In this document: piece after piece, positions 32,113 to 43,055 of the stretch
How the letters are laid out: each line of letters starts with the position of its first letter
How positions within the stretch are numbered: the stretch's first letter is position 1
Origin: Odontocerum albicorne
Taxonomy: Eukaryota > Arthropoda > Insecta > Trichoptera > Odontoceridae
Assembly (NCBI GenBank): GCA_949825065.1
Contig: OX463842.1
Span: forward strand, 53,020,034 to 53,084,033
Direction of reading: 5' to 3'
DNA length: 64,000 nt
Notes under the pieces: generated by a model
Databases searched by the model: none
What the model saw: the letters and a program-made list of their open reading frames with translations, nothing else
What the model was told of the DNA's origin: nothing
Program-made: the position numbers and the translations under genes

Positions 32113-32500
32113 ATACATAAGTCTTAAATTCGCAATCGTCCCTTATCACATTATTTGGTATTTTATCATACGTTGTCACCCCATGTATTTTTCTCAGATA
32201 ATGCATTATTACATTTTTCAGTTTTTTATAATATTTTGCACGTTTACTTTTCTTGGCTATCGAAACTTTTTAGCAAAATTGTTTTTAGCAAACTGTTTTT
32301 TATATCATTTTGAAAAAACTACAGATATTCTTTTAAAATATTTAGTGTCACATCTTTTTTAAAAATTACTGAATATTTTTATTTCTATTTTTTTTCCTTT
32401 CGTGGAAAAAAAACACCTTTCTAAAAACACAACAAACAAAATAATTTTTAAAAAAATAATAGAAAAAAAAAACTTTGTTATTCCACTAACAACATTAATC
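32113..32500. other. AT-rich stretch, nothing recognised
   Basis: No homology or array was seen. Confidence 0.4.
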
Positions 32501-32504
32501 TCAA

Positions 32505-32610
32505 GACATGTCTTTTTATCTCCTATTCCGAGAGGCTGCTCAAGCGGAATGATCCAGGTTTGTTGCGAGAGCAATGCTTACGTCAGACTGATGACATGTT
32601 ATACTCGTAT
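32505..32610 (+). repeat. LINE 3' fragment shared with composite block
   Basis: ctcctattccgagaggctgc ... gagagcaatgcttacgtcag aligns with 6658-6725 and 56130-56195, with about one difference in four. Confidence 0.5.
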
Positions 32611-32967
32611 TGGTAGTGTGTGTAGTCTGTTGACCCAATGTAAAAAGGCTTTAGAGGGGATAATTTTGGTTGCATTCCACCCGAAAAGGAAGAGGAATAG
32701 GAGATAGAAACACGTGTCGCAACGATTATTAAAATAAGTGAAATAACAATTTATTTATTGATTATTGTAATATAGAGTTCCGTAAAGTTAATGCCAAAAC
32801 TTTTGATAAATTAATAGTTTCCTTTTAATACACATCATCACCGCCAACTTATGTCCTTTTCACTGCTGGAAGAAGGATTCACGCGATGTTTCCGTTTCTT
32901 TATTTTTTTATGAACACCGTGCGCCTTTATCGTGTGTCTTATTGATCTTTTGCTACCGCTAATATAT

Positions 32968-33360
32968 TGTGGCAGTCGCCCACTCGGCATTCGTACATAC
33001 GGTCAATGACCGATGAAATGACCTTCGGATTACTCGATAAATCTAAGTAAACAAGTCCGAAGGTCACCCGCCGGACATTCATCCCATAGCCGAGTGGACC
33101 GCACTCCATACTAGAGAGAGAACGCACCACGCTGTCTCGCCGGTTCCGTAAATAGATTGTTACCTACATACAACAATTAGTCGTTTTTGCATTTACAGAA
33201 ACGAGACGCAGGCATATCGCGAGCGCATTCTAAAAAATATAAATACCTACGTTACTAATAAAATTGGACAGACTCTCTTTCCGCATTGCGATCTAACGTG
33301 TTTTATTATTTATCAACAAATCATCATCATCTCTTCCCTCTAGGATACATATCTGCTAAA
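32968..33360 (+). mobile_element. Solo-LTR-like element, copy 2 (393 bp)
   Basis: This starts TGTGGC and ends GCTAAA, with the 4-bp direct repeat atat on both sides (32964-32967 and 33361-33364). In forward order it shows ggtcaatgaccgatgaa, a TATA-like aaatataaatacc at about 33236, and aataaaat at about 33259. It has the same features as the two 405-bp copies and is 12 bases shorter. Confidence 0.65.
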
Positions 33361-33452
33361 ATATCATTGAATAATAACGTTTACCTATCATTGATCTCTT
33401 ATCCTTATTACATAGACTACTGTATCAAACTCTTTACTCGAACCACAATATA

Positions 33453-34175
33453 TCGAAAACCTTCGTCACTGAGCGATCTCAAGCATTACTACTTGTAGCT
33501 ATCGTCAGTGAGCGAACTCAAGTATTACTGCTTGTAGCTATCGTCACGGAGCGATCTCAAGTATTACTACTTGTAGCTATCGTCACAGAGCGAACTCAAG
33601 TATTACTACTTGTAGCTATCGTCACTGAGCGAACTCAAGTATTAATACTTGTAGCTATCGTCACTGAGCGAACTCAAGTATTAATACTTGTAGCTATCGT
33701 CACTGAGCGATCTCAAGTATTACTACTTGTAGCTATCGTCACTGAGCGAACTCAAGTATTAATACTTGTAGCTATCGTCACTGAGCAAACTCAAGTATTA
33801 ATACTTGTAGCTATCGTCACTGAGCGATCTCAAGTATTACTACTTGTAGCTATCGTCACTGAGCGAACTCAAGTATTAATACTTGTAGCTATCGTCACTG
33901 AGCGATCTCAAGTATTACTGCTTGTAGCTATCGTCACTGAGCGATGTCAAGTATCATTACTTGTAGCTATCATCACTGAGCGAACTCAAGTATTACTACT
34001 TGTAGCTATCGTCACTGAGCGAACTCAAGTATTAATACTTGTAGCTATCGTCACTGAGCGAACTTAAGTATTACTACTTGTAGCTATTGTCACTGAGCGA
34101 ACTCAAGTATTAATACGAGTACTTGTAGCTATCGTCACTGAGCGAACTTAAGTATTACTACTTGTAGCTATTCTA
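33453..34175. repeat. 39-bp minisatellite, about 18 units
   Basis: The unit tcgtcactgagcgaactc followed by aagtattactacttgtagcta repeats in register. Two positions vary in blocks (gaac or gatc; attactac or attaatac). Units with attaatac contain the perfect 16-bp palindrome CAAGTATTAATACTTG. One unit near 34110 has a small internal duplication. Confidence 0.95.
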
Positions 34176-34565
34176 GTTATGCTAATTTTGCTTTATTTCA
34201 AAGCCTGTGCCACTTTTTGACATTTAATAATTTATACGTAATACACTCGTATTAAAAAAACTAAATTAGTTGAATGTTACAAGGCTCAAATAATATTTTT
34301 TAACGTGTTCCCCGCGGGAAGCACAAACGCCTGTGATCTGACAACAATCCAAGTTTCAAATCACAAATACTTAAAAAAAATGACACACAACCGGAATAAA
34401 CATTGAACTAAAATTTAAAATAATGTTTATTCTAGCGACATCTTTGAAAACCTTGTCAAATAATAAATTAGTTTATGAGATATTGTTGAATAAACAGAGC
34501 GCCGAATTTTTTTGGTTTCTCAATATTTCCAGCATTAACGACCTGTCACGCGGATCGAGTCCTGC
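34176..34565. other. No supported gene
   Basis: This is unique, AT-rich sequence. Confidence 0.4.
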
Positions 34566-34567
34566 GA

Positions 34568-34630
34568 TGAGTCTCTCTTACGTAAATAAACATTACTAAG
34601 TCTCTCTTACGTAAATAAACATTACTAGTG
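34568..34630. repeat. Two-copy 29-bp tandem repeat
   Basis: The unit gtctctcttacgtaaataaa, cattactaa occurs twice without change apart from the last base. Confidence 0.85.
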
Positions 34631-34947
34631 CTATATGCATTTGATTGGGTGAGTGTCATGAAGCATTGATTTGATCGTAGCATTCCTTTGTTTATTTTAC
34701 GTAATGTTTAGTTTATCTCCTTTATTTAATGAGTCTCCTTAAGAGTAACGACTATTATTTATTATCAGAAAATTACTTAAGTGTCATGTTTACTTGGTGT
34801 TGTAATCAAATATTAGTAATTCTAAACAAAATATGTGTTTAAACTTAGAAATTAAAAAACGCTGAAATTGTGCCGCGCACAGGATTCGTGGAATTTGATT
34901 TTTAACGCGGTGAACAGGTTAAGGCGTATGTATAGAAAAGGGATAAA

Positions 34948-35040
34948 TTTTAATGACGACTCCAGTTGGTCAGGTGCCTGTCACCAGTCTTAAGCTTAGG
35001 TTCAACTACCGCTGGTGTTATATTTTTTTTATAAGGTTCC
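34948..35040 (+). mobile_element. tRNA-derived SINE head
   Basis: An A-box-like CTCCAGTTGGTCAGG is followed about 35 bases later by a B-box-like AGGTTCAACTACC. The acceptor arms do not pair, so it is not a working tRNA gene. A short body ends in a T-rich run. Confidence 0.5.
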
Positions 35041-35299
35041 AGTCTAGTTTTTACCTTTGAAATATTTCTGTTTAGTTTTAAAATACAGCCACGTTCCAAT
35101 TAACCGACCAGGTTGTACTTTATATAACGAAACTGTTAACCTATATAATACAACAAACAAAAAAGAATATATAAGGAAAAAAATATAATCGTTATTATGC
35201 CGTGAGAATTTCCTACTCAATTCCGTTTTCCATTTTCTCTTGCTGCCCTCTTAGATTTATCACCGATTAACCGAAGAGGTAATAAACAACTACAAACAT

Positions 35300-35640
35300 C
35301 TGAACAATATGAACAGAGATGACGAATTCCAACACAAACAACATGACTTTCAAAATGAACAGCTTCAACCTTTGTATATTAGAAGCCGCGCGTTTGTCCT
35401 CCCGCGATGGGACGGACCCGTGTACTCGCGTTATGGTCACGAACCGGGAAGGACCCATGCACTCGCGTTATGTTTGAGACTCCACTTATAGGCTAAGCGG
35501 TATCCGGCACGCATCCACTTATGTGGAAGTTGACTAAAAAGTTGCCCTGAAGATGAAAACTGCAACGTTTTCGAAACGTCGGCATCATAAGCCAAACCAC
35601 ACGGCGCAACACTCTGTAAAACCTTACGCAACTGAAAAGC
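35300..35640 (+). mobile_element. Penelope-like family 2 (PLE2) 3' region
   Basis: The segment ends with the block tcataagccaaaccacacgg, then aacactctgtaaaacctta, also found in both orientations at 44215-44425. A hammerhead-like core is at 35543-35584. The GC-richer leader (35385-35470) carries two imperfect copies of actcgcgttatg. No GIY-YIG motif is readable. Confidence 0.55.
35543..35584 (+). ncRNA. Hammerhead-like motif of PLE2, no stem III
   Basis: Stem I is TGCC (35543-35546) with GGCA (35581-35584). The core CTGA-AGAT follows. Stem II is a perfect GAAAAC/GTTTTC with loop tgcaac (35555-35572). Then come GAAA (35573-35576) and CGTC, which includes the cleavage triplet GTC. Stem III is almost absent, as reported for minimal hammerheads of retroelements that may act as dimers. 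Between CTGA and stem II there is one base more than in the consensus. Confidence 0.45.
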
Positions 35641-36738
35641 TAATTATTTCCAATGTCTCTAAAACGCTGGTGACACAGTGAGAGTCGTCATACTTGTGTG
35701 TATTAAGTTTTTATAGTTCGTCAATGATCACTAATATATAACACTGATGCCTTGAATGTTTCGGAATTCTGTCAAATGATAGTTTAAAGTACTTTTAAAT
35801 TAACCCTCTGGCACACCTGTTTCAGATAAACCTGTTAGTTAAACTTTGTTAGAGAAAGTTACTTAAACATCTGTTAGATAATTTTATTTTCAAGTTTGAT
35901 TAATTTACGTAACTTAAACGACACATAAATTTTGACGTTAAAATGCAAAAAAATACCCATACAAAAATTAGTATTTTTTGGATAAATTTGAAAAATTGAA
36001 TATTAACATATTTAATTCTGTATGTGCTTAAATAACAGGCTTATTTAATGTGTCTTTTTCATTTCATACAAGCCCTTCAAAGTGGTGAGATATTTTTTCA
36101 ATTATCTCAAAACAGGTAAAGCATACTTTCATGTTATTACTGTTAGTGTTAGCAGCTTTCAAATAAAATAGGCTACACTTGCTCAGACATGTTTTTATAA
36201 TGCATAAAGAAAGACTTGCTGAAAACGTGCTGAATGGTGAAAAAGCTTACGCCAAAAAAAACTATGAGCACCACCCTTAGCTTAGATCTAAGGACGCTTG
36301 CTTAGCAAGCGACTACTATAAAGTAGGTCCATATGGTATCGGCGGATTCTATTCATGTTTGTCGTACAGTGGATGCAGGAGGGGATGCGAGAAGAGATGC
36401 GGGACTAAGACAGGACTCCACAGCCACTGGCAGATAACACATATACCGGAGATCTGCAACATTTCATCGTCTCTCCTAGATGAAAGGAAGATATCATAAT
36501 TATTGAAAACATAATACGGTTTTTTGATAAATAAATCAATAACACGTCGAAAGTTAACAAGCTTTGTTTATTTTATTTTGGAAATGAAATGTAGTTTGAG
36601 GTTTAATTTTAATTTCAAAATGAATAGGTTGTTTTGAAAGTAGTTAAGTATTTCTCTTGTTGTTTACTCCATGACAAACTTACTTTATGTATTTTATAAT
36701 ATTATTAAATATAATGGTTAACCCCGTATTTCCGACAA
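35641..36738. other. No supported gene
   Basis: It holds small palindromes near 36290-36325 (agcttagatctaag; cgcttgcttagcaagcg). The part 36340-36480 is GC-richer and unique. Confidence 0.35.
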
Positions 36739-36739
36739 T

Positions 36740-36815
36740 TTTCTTCTCAGATTGCTTGAATGATTTTTTGTCACGTCATTTTGAAGATGAAACAAAATAA
36801 AATTTGTATTATTTC
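36740..36815 (+). mobile_element. Degenerate mariner M2, 5' edge
   Basis: gattgcttgaatga, cgtcattttgaagatgaaac match 10800-10840 and the comparable region of 39650-39720. The MITE at 36816 interrupts it. Confidence 0.4.
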
Positions 36816-37040
36816 TGTGGCGTTATGGCAGAAGTTGATATGTCCGTTTTTTGTAATTTTGTGTTTATTCTCCCAATTTATAGAAAATATTTCTCAGTAC
36901 GTTGTGGCAAAACTTGGTGTGTCAGTCATTATCCAAACAAAATATATATTGTTATTATTTGAACAGCTTATCAAAGTTAATATTGCTTCTCCTGTAAACT
37001 AAGGTAAAACGGACATATCAACTTATGCCATAACGCTACA
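36816..37040. mobile_element. MITE with 35-bp TIRs
   Basis: The left end tgtggcgttatggcagaagt, tgatatgtccgtttt (36816-36850) is mirrored at 37006-37040 with two or three mismatches. The length is 225 bp. The centre codes for nothing recognisable. The right boundary touches the PLE1 copy at 37045. Confidence 0.75.
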
Positions 37041-37044
37041 TATT

Positions 37045-37395
37045 TATAGTTAAGGCATTAACATTATGGAGGTTCAAATACATTGCAATTTGTTTTATCA
37101 AACACTGTTTATTCCCCTTTTTGTAATGGTATAACCCTACTGGTTTCAAGGCTTTCACCTCATCTACAGGGGAGCACAAACAAGGCTGAATTCGTTTCGA
37201 ACTGGCACCGACATACACACTTCTAACGGTACACACTCGAGCTGGGGACTGGCGGCTGGGGGAGGCATGGGACGACCTCGGCGAGTAGCGGAGAGATTCT
37301 TGGTATATATGTGTTTTCCAGATGTTCACCTCGATGCACTTACTTAGAAATTTCTAGGGTCTCTAATCTGTCCAATTTATTTCCTAATTTGTTTT
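37045..37395 (-). pseudogene. PLE1 C-terminus and 3' end
   Basis: The minus strand reads NKLDRLETLEISK, a stop, HRGEHLENTYIPRISPLLAE, then a Pro-rich tail ending SSSVYR and a stop. This matches the last 55 residues of the copy at 16587. The hammerhead-like motif is present but altered (CTGTAGATGAGG; GAAACCAGT). The GIY-YIG core is cut off. Confidence 0.75.
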
Positions 37396-37399
37396 TTTT

Positions 37400-37725
37400 T
37401 TGGTGCTTGATGGTTCTTTAGTACCGGAAAGGAAAAAACTCGACACCAACCAAAAAATGTACAGTTAAAAGGAATAATGCAATGAGCGAGCATGTGTGTT
37501 AAACGTGGTATAAAAAATCTGTAATGTAGATACGTCAATTGAAGATGGTGTCCGCTCTAATAGGCCGATTTATATTGTTGACTAAATCGAGAGTTACTGG
37601 AATTCTGCGACACAAATATTGCTGAAAAATATAAAAAACTACGTTCCATGGGCATTTAGTGCACCTTTACGTTTGAATTTAACCTAAAAATACGACATGA
37701 CTTTCCAGACAACCCAATAACCTGA
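37400..37725 (+). pseudogene. Degenerate mariner (M2) with right TIR
   Basis: Frames give NERACVLNVV, then VDTSIEDGVRSNRPI, which matches the GDxSLEDxPRSGRP linker after the mariner DNA-binding domain. The 3' side ends in a block whose minus strand is TATTGGGTTGTCTGGAAAGT, a mariner-type TIR. The catalytic domain is almost wholly deleted. Confidence 0.55.
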
Positions 37726-37763
37726 GTTTCGTGATACTGATATGCAATTAGATAAAATGTTAC

Positions 37764-37810
37764 AACGCAGTTTAAGACTTTACTGTGCCAGTAAAGTCTT
37801 AAACTGCGTT
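37764..37810. repeat. Perfect 22-bp inverted repeat with 3-nt loop
   Basis: aacgcagtttaagactttac-tg (37764-37785), loop tgc, then its exact reverse complement (37789-37810). There is no second copy in the window and no mismatch. Confidence 0.95.
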
Positions 37811-38039
37811 GACGCGATGTCAGATTGGACAGGCTGGCGTTAAAAAAATATTTAAGTAAATTTTTAGTTTATATTGAACATACTCGTTTATACAGTTCAA
37901 AAAGGACATTTTTTTTCAAATATGTTAAAGGGGCATTTTATGTGTCACGTTACGTGAGACCTTGTGATGTGCTAGGGCATATTATGCAAATAAGAAATTG
38001 AAAATCGGTCTGAAGACATTTAGCAAAGTAACTAAATGA

Positions 38040-38395
38040 CGTGCAGGAAATGCTAATGGTTGACAATCCCGCGGGGCCACGAGGGGTTGAATGGCGTGGG
38101 GCACAACCCCTACTCCCACCCTCGCCCCCACCTGCTTCTCCAAGGAACAAAGCAACTAAGTTGACATCGTATCTTAGACGAGAGGATGTATTCTCGTTAC
38201 TTCACAAATGATATCAACTTATATAATAATAAGCATTTTCTTTCATGCTCCTTGCAGGTTCCCGCCACCTCACCACCTCTTCACCCCTTCACCTCTCCGA
38301 GTCACCGTGTCTCTATGTCTCCATCTCTTGAAGGGAGGCAAATTCTTCTACAGCTTGGTTTAAAACAAAGTATGTGCTGTTAGAAAAATAATTAT
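38040..38395. other. GC-rich unique segment
   Basis: This stretch is GC-richer than its flanks, with C-rich runs (38105-38140 and 38265-38310). Short frames on each strand (37950-38150 minus; 38186-38383 plus) have no recognised domain. Confidence 0.3.
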
Positions 38396-38880
38396 CGCTT
38401 ATACCAAAAACACGTATTATTATAAGTTAAAAATGCTTAAAGGGGTGTATTCGTTAGAACTTAACTTCAATTATAAAAAACGTTTCGACGCCTCTGCCAA
38501 AAAACACGTATTTATGTGATAAGATAGCTTCATTGAGGGACGATGTTTCGATGTTTAAGCCAAAAATTACGGATTTTTATGAGTTTAACATATTTTTCGG
38601 AGTGTTCCTGTGGTGTGTTCTAGTGGAGGTGGACGCGATTTCAACGATTGAGCCAAAACACGCATTTTTTAAGTAAAAATTTTTAAAAGGAGAGTGTCCG
38701 TGATGAGTTAGTTTTAACGATGCCCATTTCAAAAGTGTTACAGACTTAATATTCAAAGTGAGTTCTAAAAACGTTACCAAGTATTTGATAATGTTTTCTG
38801 ACAACGTTTCACCCTGAGGAAGAACAATTGACGTGACCTCAGTTAATCAGACGTTTACTTATTTCTTACTAAATATATAT
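38396..38880. repeat. Old, diverged tandem repeat (about 85-95 bp)
   Basis: Blocks such as gccaaaaaacacgtattt, gccaaaaattacggattttt and gccaaaacacgcatttttt recur at about 38402, 38497, 38560 and 38650, each followed by a gagtttaa-like or aagtaaaa-like segment. The copies are too diverged for a firm unit. Confidence 0.45.
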
Positions 38881-38885
38881 AAACC

Positions 38886-39178
38886 ATTGTTGCAATTCCA
38901 GTAAACCAGTTGTTTGCTTAATTCTTATTGGGAGCATATGAAAATTTGCCGTGACCCCAGTATACTAGGTGTTTGCTTATTTCTTATTAGGAACATATGA
39001 ACATTTACCGTGACTCCAGTATACTAGGTGTTTGCTTATTTCTTATTAGGAACATATGAAAATTTACCGTGACTCCAGTATACTAGGTGTTTGCTTATTT
39101 CTTATTAGGAACATATGAAAATTTGCCTTGACCCCAGTATAACACGTGTTTGCTTATTTCTTACGAGAGACATGTTTC
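38886..39178. repeat. 59-bp minisatellite, about five units
   Basis: The unit tgactccagtatactaggtg, tttgcttatttcttattagg, aacatatgaaaatttaccg repeats with constant period (aggtg at 38967 and 39026). The outer units are the most diverged. Confidence 0.9.
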
Positions 39179-39598
39179 ATCAATAAAAAAGAGATTGACA
39201 CTTTTATCGATCGTTCGAATATAGAATTTGTTTATATACGAGTATATCATTTATACATCGTCCCCTTTTACACCGGTTCAAAAATTGTTAGCTAGATATT
39301 TAAAATTCGTTCAGTTATCACGGACCCACCGAGATTCAAAATTCGAATTACTTTCGGAGAGAATCCAAGTATACTTCTCTCGCTCACTTGTATTCAAAAT
39401 TCAATTCTCGTATTCTTTCTTCGACGACAGCCATCGTATGGGTTTTGGCCTATTTATACTATGATATATATGTTTCGAAGTATGACGTATAAAAATACCT
39501 ATGTAAAGTATAAGACAACATGAAAAGTAATATGCAGTCGGAAAAATATTTTCGTGTTCCTTGAAGATGTTTTTGGGACAAAACTTTTATTACTAACT
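39179..39598. other. No supported gene
   Basis: A 78-codon open frame at 39228-39464 has no recognised motif. Confidence 0.35.
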
Positions 39599-39599
39599 T

Positions 39600-39962
39600 C
39601 GTTCCAAACGTGCTGAATGTTTATTTTGATGAAAAGTAATAGTTAAGCGCATTTTTTCGGGTCATTGTTTACACAAATTTTTTGACAGTTTATATTTTGC
39701 ATAATCTTGAAGATGGAAACAAAATTATTAACTTTTCGGTATTTCATGCTTTTTTTACCACCGCAAAGAAAAAAAGTGCGATAGAAACCTAAAAAAGAGG
39801 TGTACATTGTATGGTAATGATGCAATACGCGATCGTGTGTGTCAAATATGGTTTGAAAAATTACTAAGCAATTGTTCGAATCTCGGATATGGCTTCAGCT
39901 CTGAAAAGCAGATTATTTCTGATAAAAATCAGTAACGGCTTTGATAAAAAATAGCCAATGTT
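39600..39962 (+). pseudogene. mariner M2, N-terminal half, split by satellite
   Basis: From about 39712 the frame METKLLTFRYFMLF, then after changes RDRVCQIWFEKF, follows the mariner N-terminal DNA-binding region. The 3' counterpart, with the same end as the copy at 37640-37725, lies beyond the 26-bp array at 41049-41135. The two parts therefore look like one element pushed apart by the array. Confidence 0.55.
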
Positions 39963-41048
39963 TTACGTAAAGAGATAATACTGAGCTAATGTACATATAA
40001 ATATTACTGAGATAATGTACATATCAATATTACTGAGCTAATGCACATATTAATATTACTGAGCTAATGTACATATCAATATTACTGAGATAATGTACAT
40101 ATCAATATTACTGAGCTAATGCACATATTGATATTAGTGAGATAATGTACATATCAATATTACTGAGATAATGTACATATTAATATTACTGAGCTAATGT
40201 ACATATCAATATTACTGAGATAATGTACATATCAATATTACTGAGATAATGTACATATCAATATTACTGAGAGAATGTACATATCAATATTACTGAGATA
40301 ATGTACATATCAACATTACTCAGATAATGTACATATCAATATTACTGAGATAATGTACATATCAATATATCAATATTACTGAGCTAATGCACATATTAAT
40401 ATTACTGAGCTAATGTACATATCAATATTACTGAGATAATGTACATATCAATATTACTGAGCTATTGCACATATTAATATTACTGAGATAATGTACATAT
40501 CAATATTACTGAGATAATATACATATTAATATTACTGAGCTAATGTACATATCAATATTACTGAGATAATGTACATATCAATATTACTGAGATAATGTAC
40601 ACATCAATATTACTGAGATAATGTTCATATCAATATTACTGAGATAATGTGCATATCAACATTACTGAGATAATTTACATATCAATATAACTGAGATAAT
40701 GTACATATCAATATTACTGAGATAATGTGCATATAAACATTCCTGAGATAATGTACATATCAATATTACTGAGATAATGTACATATCAATATTACTGAGA
40801 TAATGTAAATATTAATATTACTGAGCTAATGTACATATCAATATTACTGAGCTTATGTACATATCAATATTACTGAGATAATGTACATATCAATATTACT
40901 GAGATAATGTACATATCAATATTACTGAGATAATGTTTATATCAATATTACTGAGATAATGTGCATATCAACATTACTGAGATAATGTACATATCAATAT
41001 TACTGAGATAATGTACATATCAATGTTACTGAGATAATGTACGTATCA
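39963..41048. repeat. 26-bp satellite array, about 41 units
   Basis: The unit tactgagataatgtacata, tcaatat runs without spacers for about 1.08 kb. Two diagnostic positions (gagata or gagcta; tatcaat or tattaat) tend to change together in blocks, a sign of multi-unit duplication. A 7-base excess is seen near 40366 (a repeated atatcaat). Each unit has the palindrome ATGTACAT. Confidence 0.97.
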
Positions 41049-41135
41049 ATAACCTCAATATAAAAAAATTTGGTGCAGTTTTACCTTTTTAATTTGAACT
41101 AAAAATACTAAATAACTTTTCGGACATGCCAATCA
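41049..41135 (+). mobile_element. mariner M2, 3' end
   Basis: The layout (tataaaaaaatttggtgcag, tttacctttttaatttgaac, taaaaatac ... cttttcggacatgcc) parallels 37645-37720. On the minus strand the last part (TTGGCATGTCCGAAAAGT) is TIR-like. Confidence 0.55.
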
Positions 41136-41329
41136 ACATAATAATAAAATAAATTTAAATTAAAGAGAAAGAAAACTTAATTAAAATCTCGATCTATGGT
41201 CACGAGAATACGAAATTATTGGGAGTATGAGTAAATACTTGCTAAAGAGACTGAAATGTAAGTAAAACCATAAATAATTCAGTAAATTATGATCCCCATC
41301 AGACAATATCTACGAGCATACGAGTATGT

Positions 41330-41405
41330 CGTTACTGGGCCTCGCAGTCGAGAATCACCTAGCCATTCTAACGTCAGTTCGATTAGCAAGCGAAGCTGTG
41401 ACCTA
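41330..41405 (+). repeat. Dispersed repeat R3, copy 1
   Basis: tgggcctcgcagtcgagaat, cac ... attagcaagcgaagctgtg matches 62758-62830 (tgggcctcgtagtaaaggat ... gtcggaaagcgaaacagtg). Confidence 0.5.
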
Positions 41406-41758
41406 GAATTGGTTTTAAGTGAGTGAGCTGTTACATACCAGCAAACTCACCGGCGAAACCGCTATACTGGATCCCATGGCACACCGAGGTAAGATGATCG
41501 GAGAACACCGGCATGTTTTTTCAATTTTTTTGAAAGAATAGACATTACGTGTATTTAGAGGAGAAAAATACAAATTACTGCACCTGATCATTAAAGGCAA
41601 AATATAGGGTCAAAGATGTGTTGGCAGGAGGATAACCTCCTGGCTCCGCAATATACGTGATCGGACTGGTATAAGGAACGTTGGGGATCTTTTTCGGGCT
41701 GCCGGGGACAAAGATGCTTACTCTCAGGTAATAGTCAACGTTGGGGAGATCTGACAAG
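41406..41758. other. No supported gene
   Basis: A 60-codon open frame on the minus strand (41575-41757) has no start or domain I can defend. Confidence 0.35.
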
Positions 41759-41759
41759 A

Positions 41760-42190
41760 CACCAGGAAGAAGAAGACATTACCTTCTCCTTGGCTCCATC
41801 CCAACTCATTGTCTGCGAAGACTGTTGGGGTCAGCTCTCTTCGTCCTCAGGTTGTATGCTCTTCTGTCCCGGACTACGTCCCCCAGGCCGTGCCTCTGCA
41901 TCAGGCTATCTTTTTGCCCCACCCATGAATTATTTTGTCTTCCTATGGTTGTTATTCAAGGAAGATCCATGGAGATTGTCTGGTTCACAAAGTGATCGGG
42001 TGTTCTGCGTCCAACGTGCCCATACCATCTCAATCGCCTCTCCTCCATCTTGCTGTTAACGTGTGTAACACCTAGGCTTCCACGAATGCGTGAACTTTTT
42101 ATTTTGTCTCTTAGGGACACACCAGCTGACCATCTTAGCATGCGCATTTCAGCAGTTTCTAGTTGCCTAGAGTAAGAGTTATACATCGTT
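41760..42190 (-). pseudogene. RTE-like LINE C-terminal region
   Basis: The minus strand reads YSRQLETAEMRMLRWSAGVS, LRDKIKSSRIRGSLGVTHVN, KMEERRLRWYGHVGRRTPDH. After a stop come RHGLGDVVRDRRAYNLRTKR and ADPNSL. This is the region after the RT domain of RTE-like elements (TAEMRMLRW ... RLRWYGHV ... RSRWRxxxxxADP). The RT domain is missing, and the frame is broken at least twice. Confidence 0.75.
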
Positions 42191-42204
42191 TAGCATTTGG
42201 AGCC

Positions 42205-42332
42205 ATAGAGGAAACATTACCGAAAGAAGAGATAAAGGAGATCATAGATATCCTTATACCTTCTAGAACTAGCACAATGCAGGGTTTAAACCGACAAACT
42301 TCCAAACCAAGTGGCCATGCACCTCAAAAACG
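42205..42332 (-). mobile_element. tRNA-derived SINE S2, minus strand
   Basis: On the minus strand the head gaggtgcatggcc ... tcggtttaaaccctgc and body ggtataaggatatctatgat match 22393-22530. The insertion side is close to the end of the RTE-like fragment. Confidence 0.65.
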
Positions 42333-42334
42333 AG

Positions 42335-43050
42335 CGTACGACAGACCAGCTGGTTTTTACATCAACCTATTATAGCATATTCTCATTTCGTTGCGTCTAT
42401 TCACTTTGTCATACTCGCTATCCTATTTTGCAAAGTTTTGACGCTTTCCCCATTTCAAAGTTTTGGAAAATCTTATCCTTTATTTTCAAATATACATCTT
42501 ACATAGGTGCAGGCATCATTCCATTAAACGTCTGGTACAATACGAAGAAAAAAAAATGGAATCTGATTTATTAATGTCGTGTCACATTTTTCTTAATCAC
42601 GTCAACACTTTTTTCTTAACCTTCAAAATATAAATAAGACAGTTTTAAATGTCGGATACTTAGTTGTGAAATGGGACCACATCACAGGATACACGCTGAA
42701 CACACACTGTTACGAGCTTGCCGTAAAAATTCTAATCAAATTATCTTATTTCGCGTCTCACAGCAGCTTCCCGCCAGCATCCCACCCATGGGCCATGGTG
42801 TACTCCAAACTCCACATTGACGTGAGCGGAACTGAATTTATTATACTTCCTTTTTATTTGCCTCTTCGAAACAAATGAAAATATTTTTATGTGTTTTACT
42901 TTTAGCTTTTGAGATTTTTAACGACGGCTTATAATCATATATTATATTCAAGTGTACTTATTTGAGATATTTTAAAGCCAAAACACGAAAAAATAAAACA
43001 TGCAAAAAAACACTTACTCTTTAAAATTGTAGGGAATACCCACGTCCCTA
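42335..43050. other. No supported gene
   Basis: Two short open frames (42311-42574, 42666-42878) lack recognisable motifs. The rest is AT-rich. Confidence 0.35.
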
Positions 43051-43055
43051 AATAT

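Noticed and set aside
34948..35040. Functional tRNA gene
   Set aside because: A and B boxes are visible, but the acceptor and anticodon stems do not pair. The same holds for 22384, 42205 and 43568.
39963..41048. CRISPR-like or centromeric repeat
   Set aside because: The 26-bp units have no spacers, and the flanks belong to a mariner. At about 1 kb the array is too local to call a centromeric satellite.
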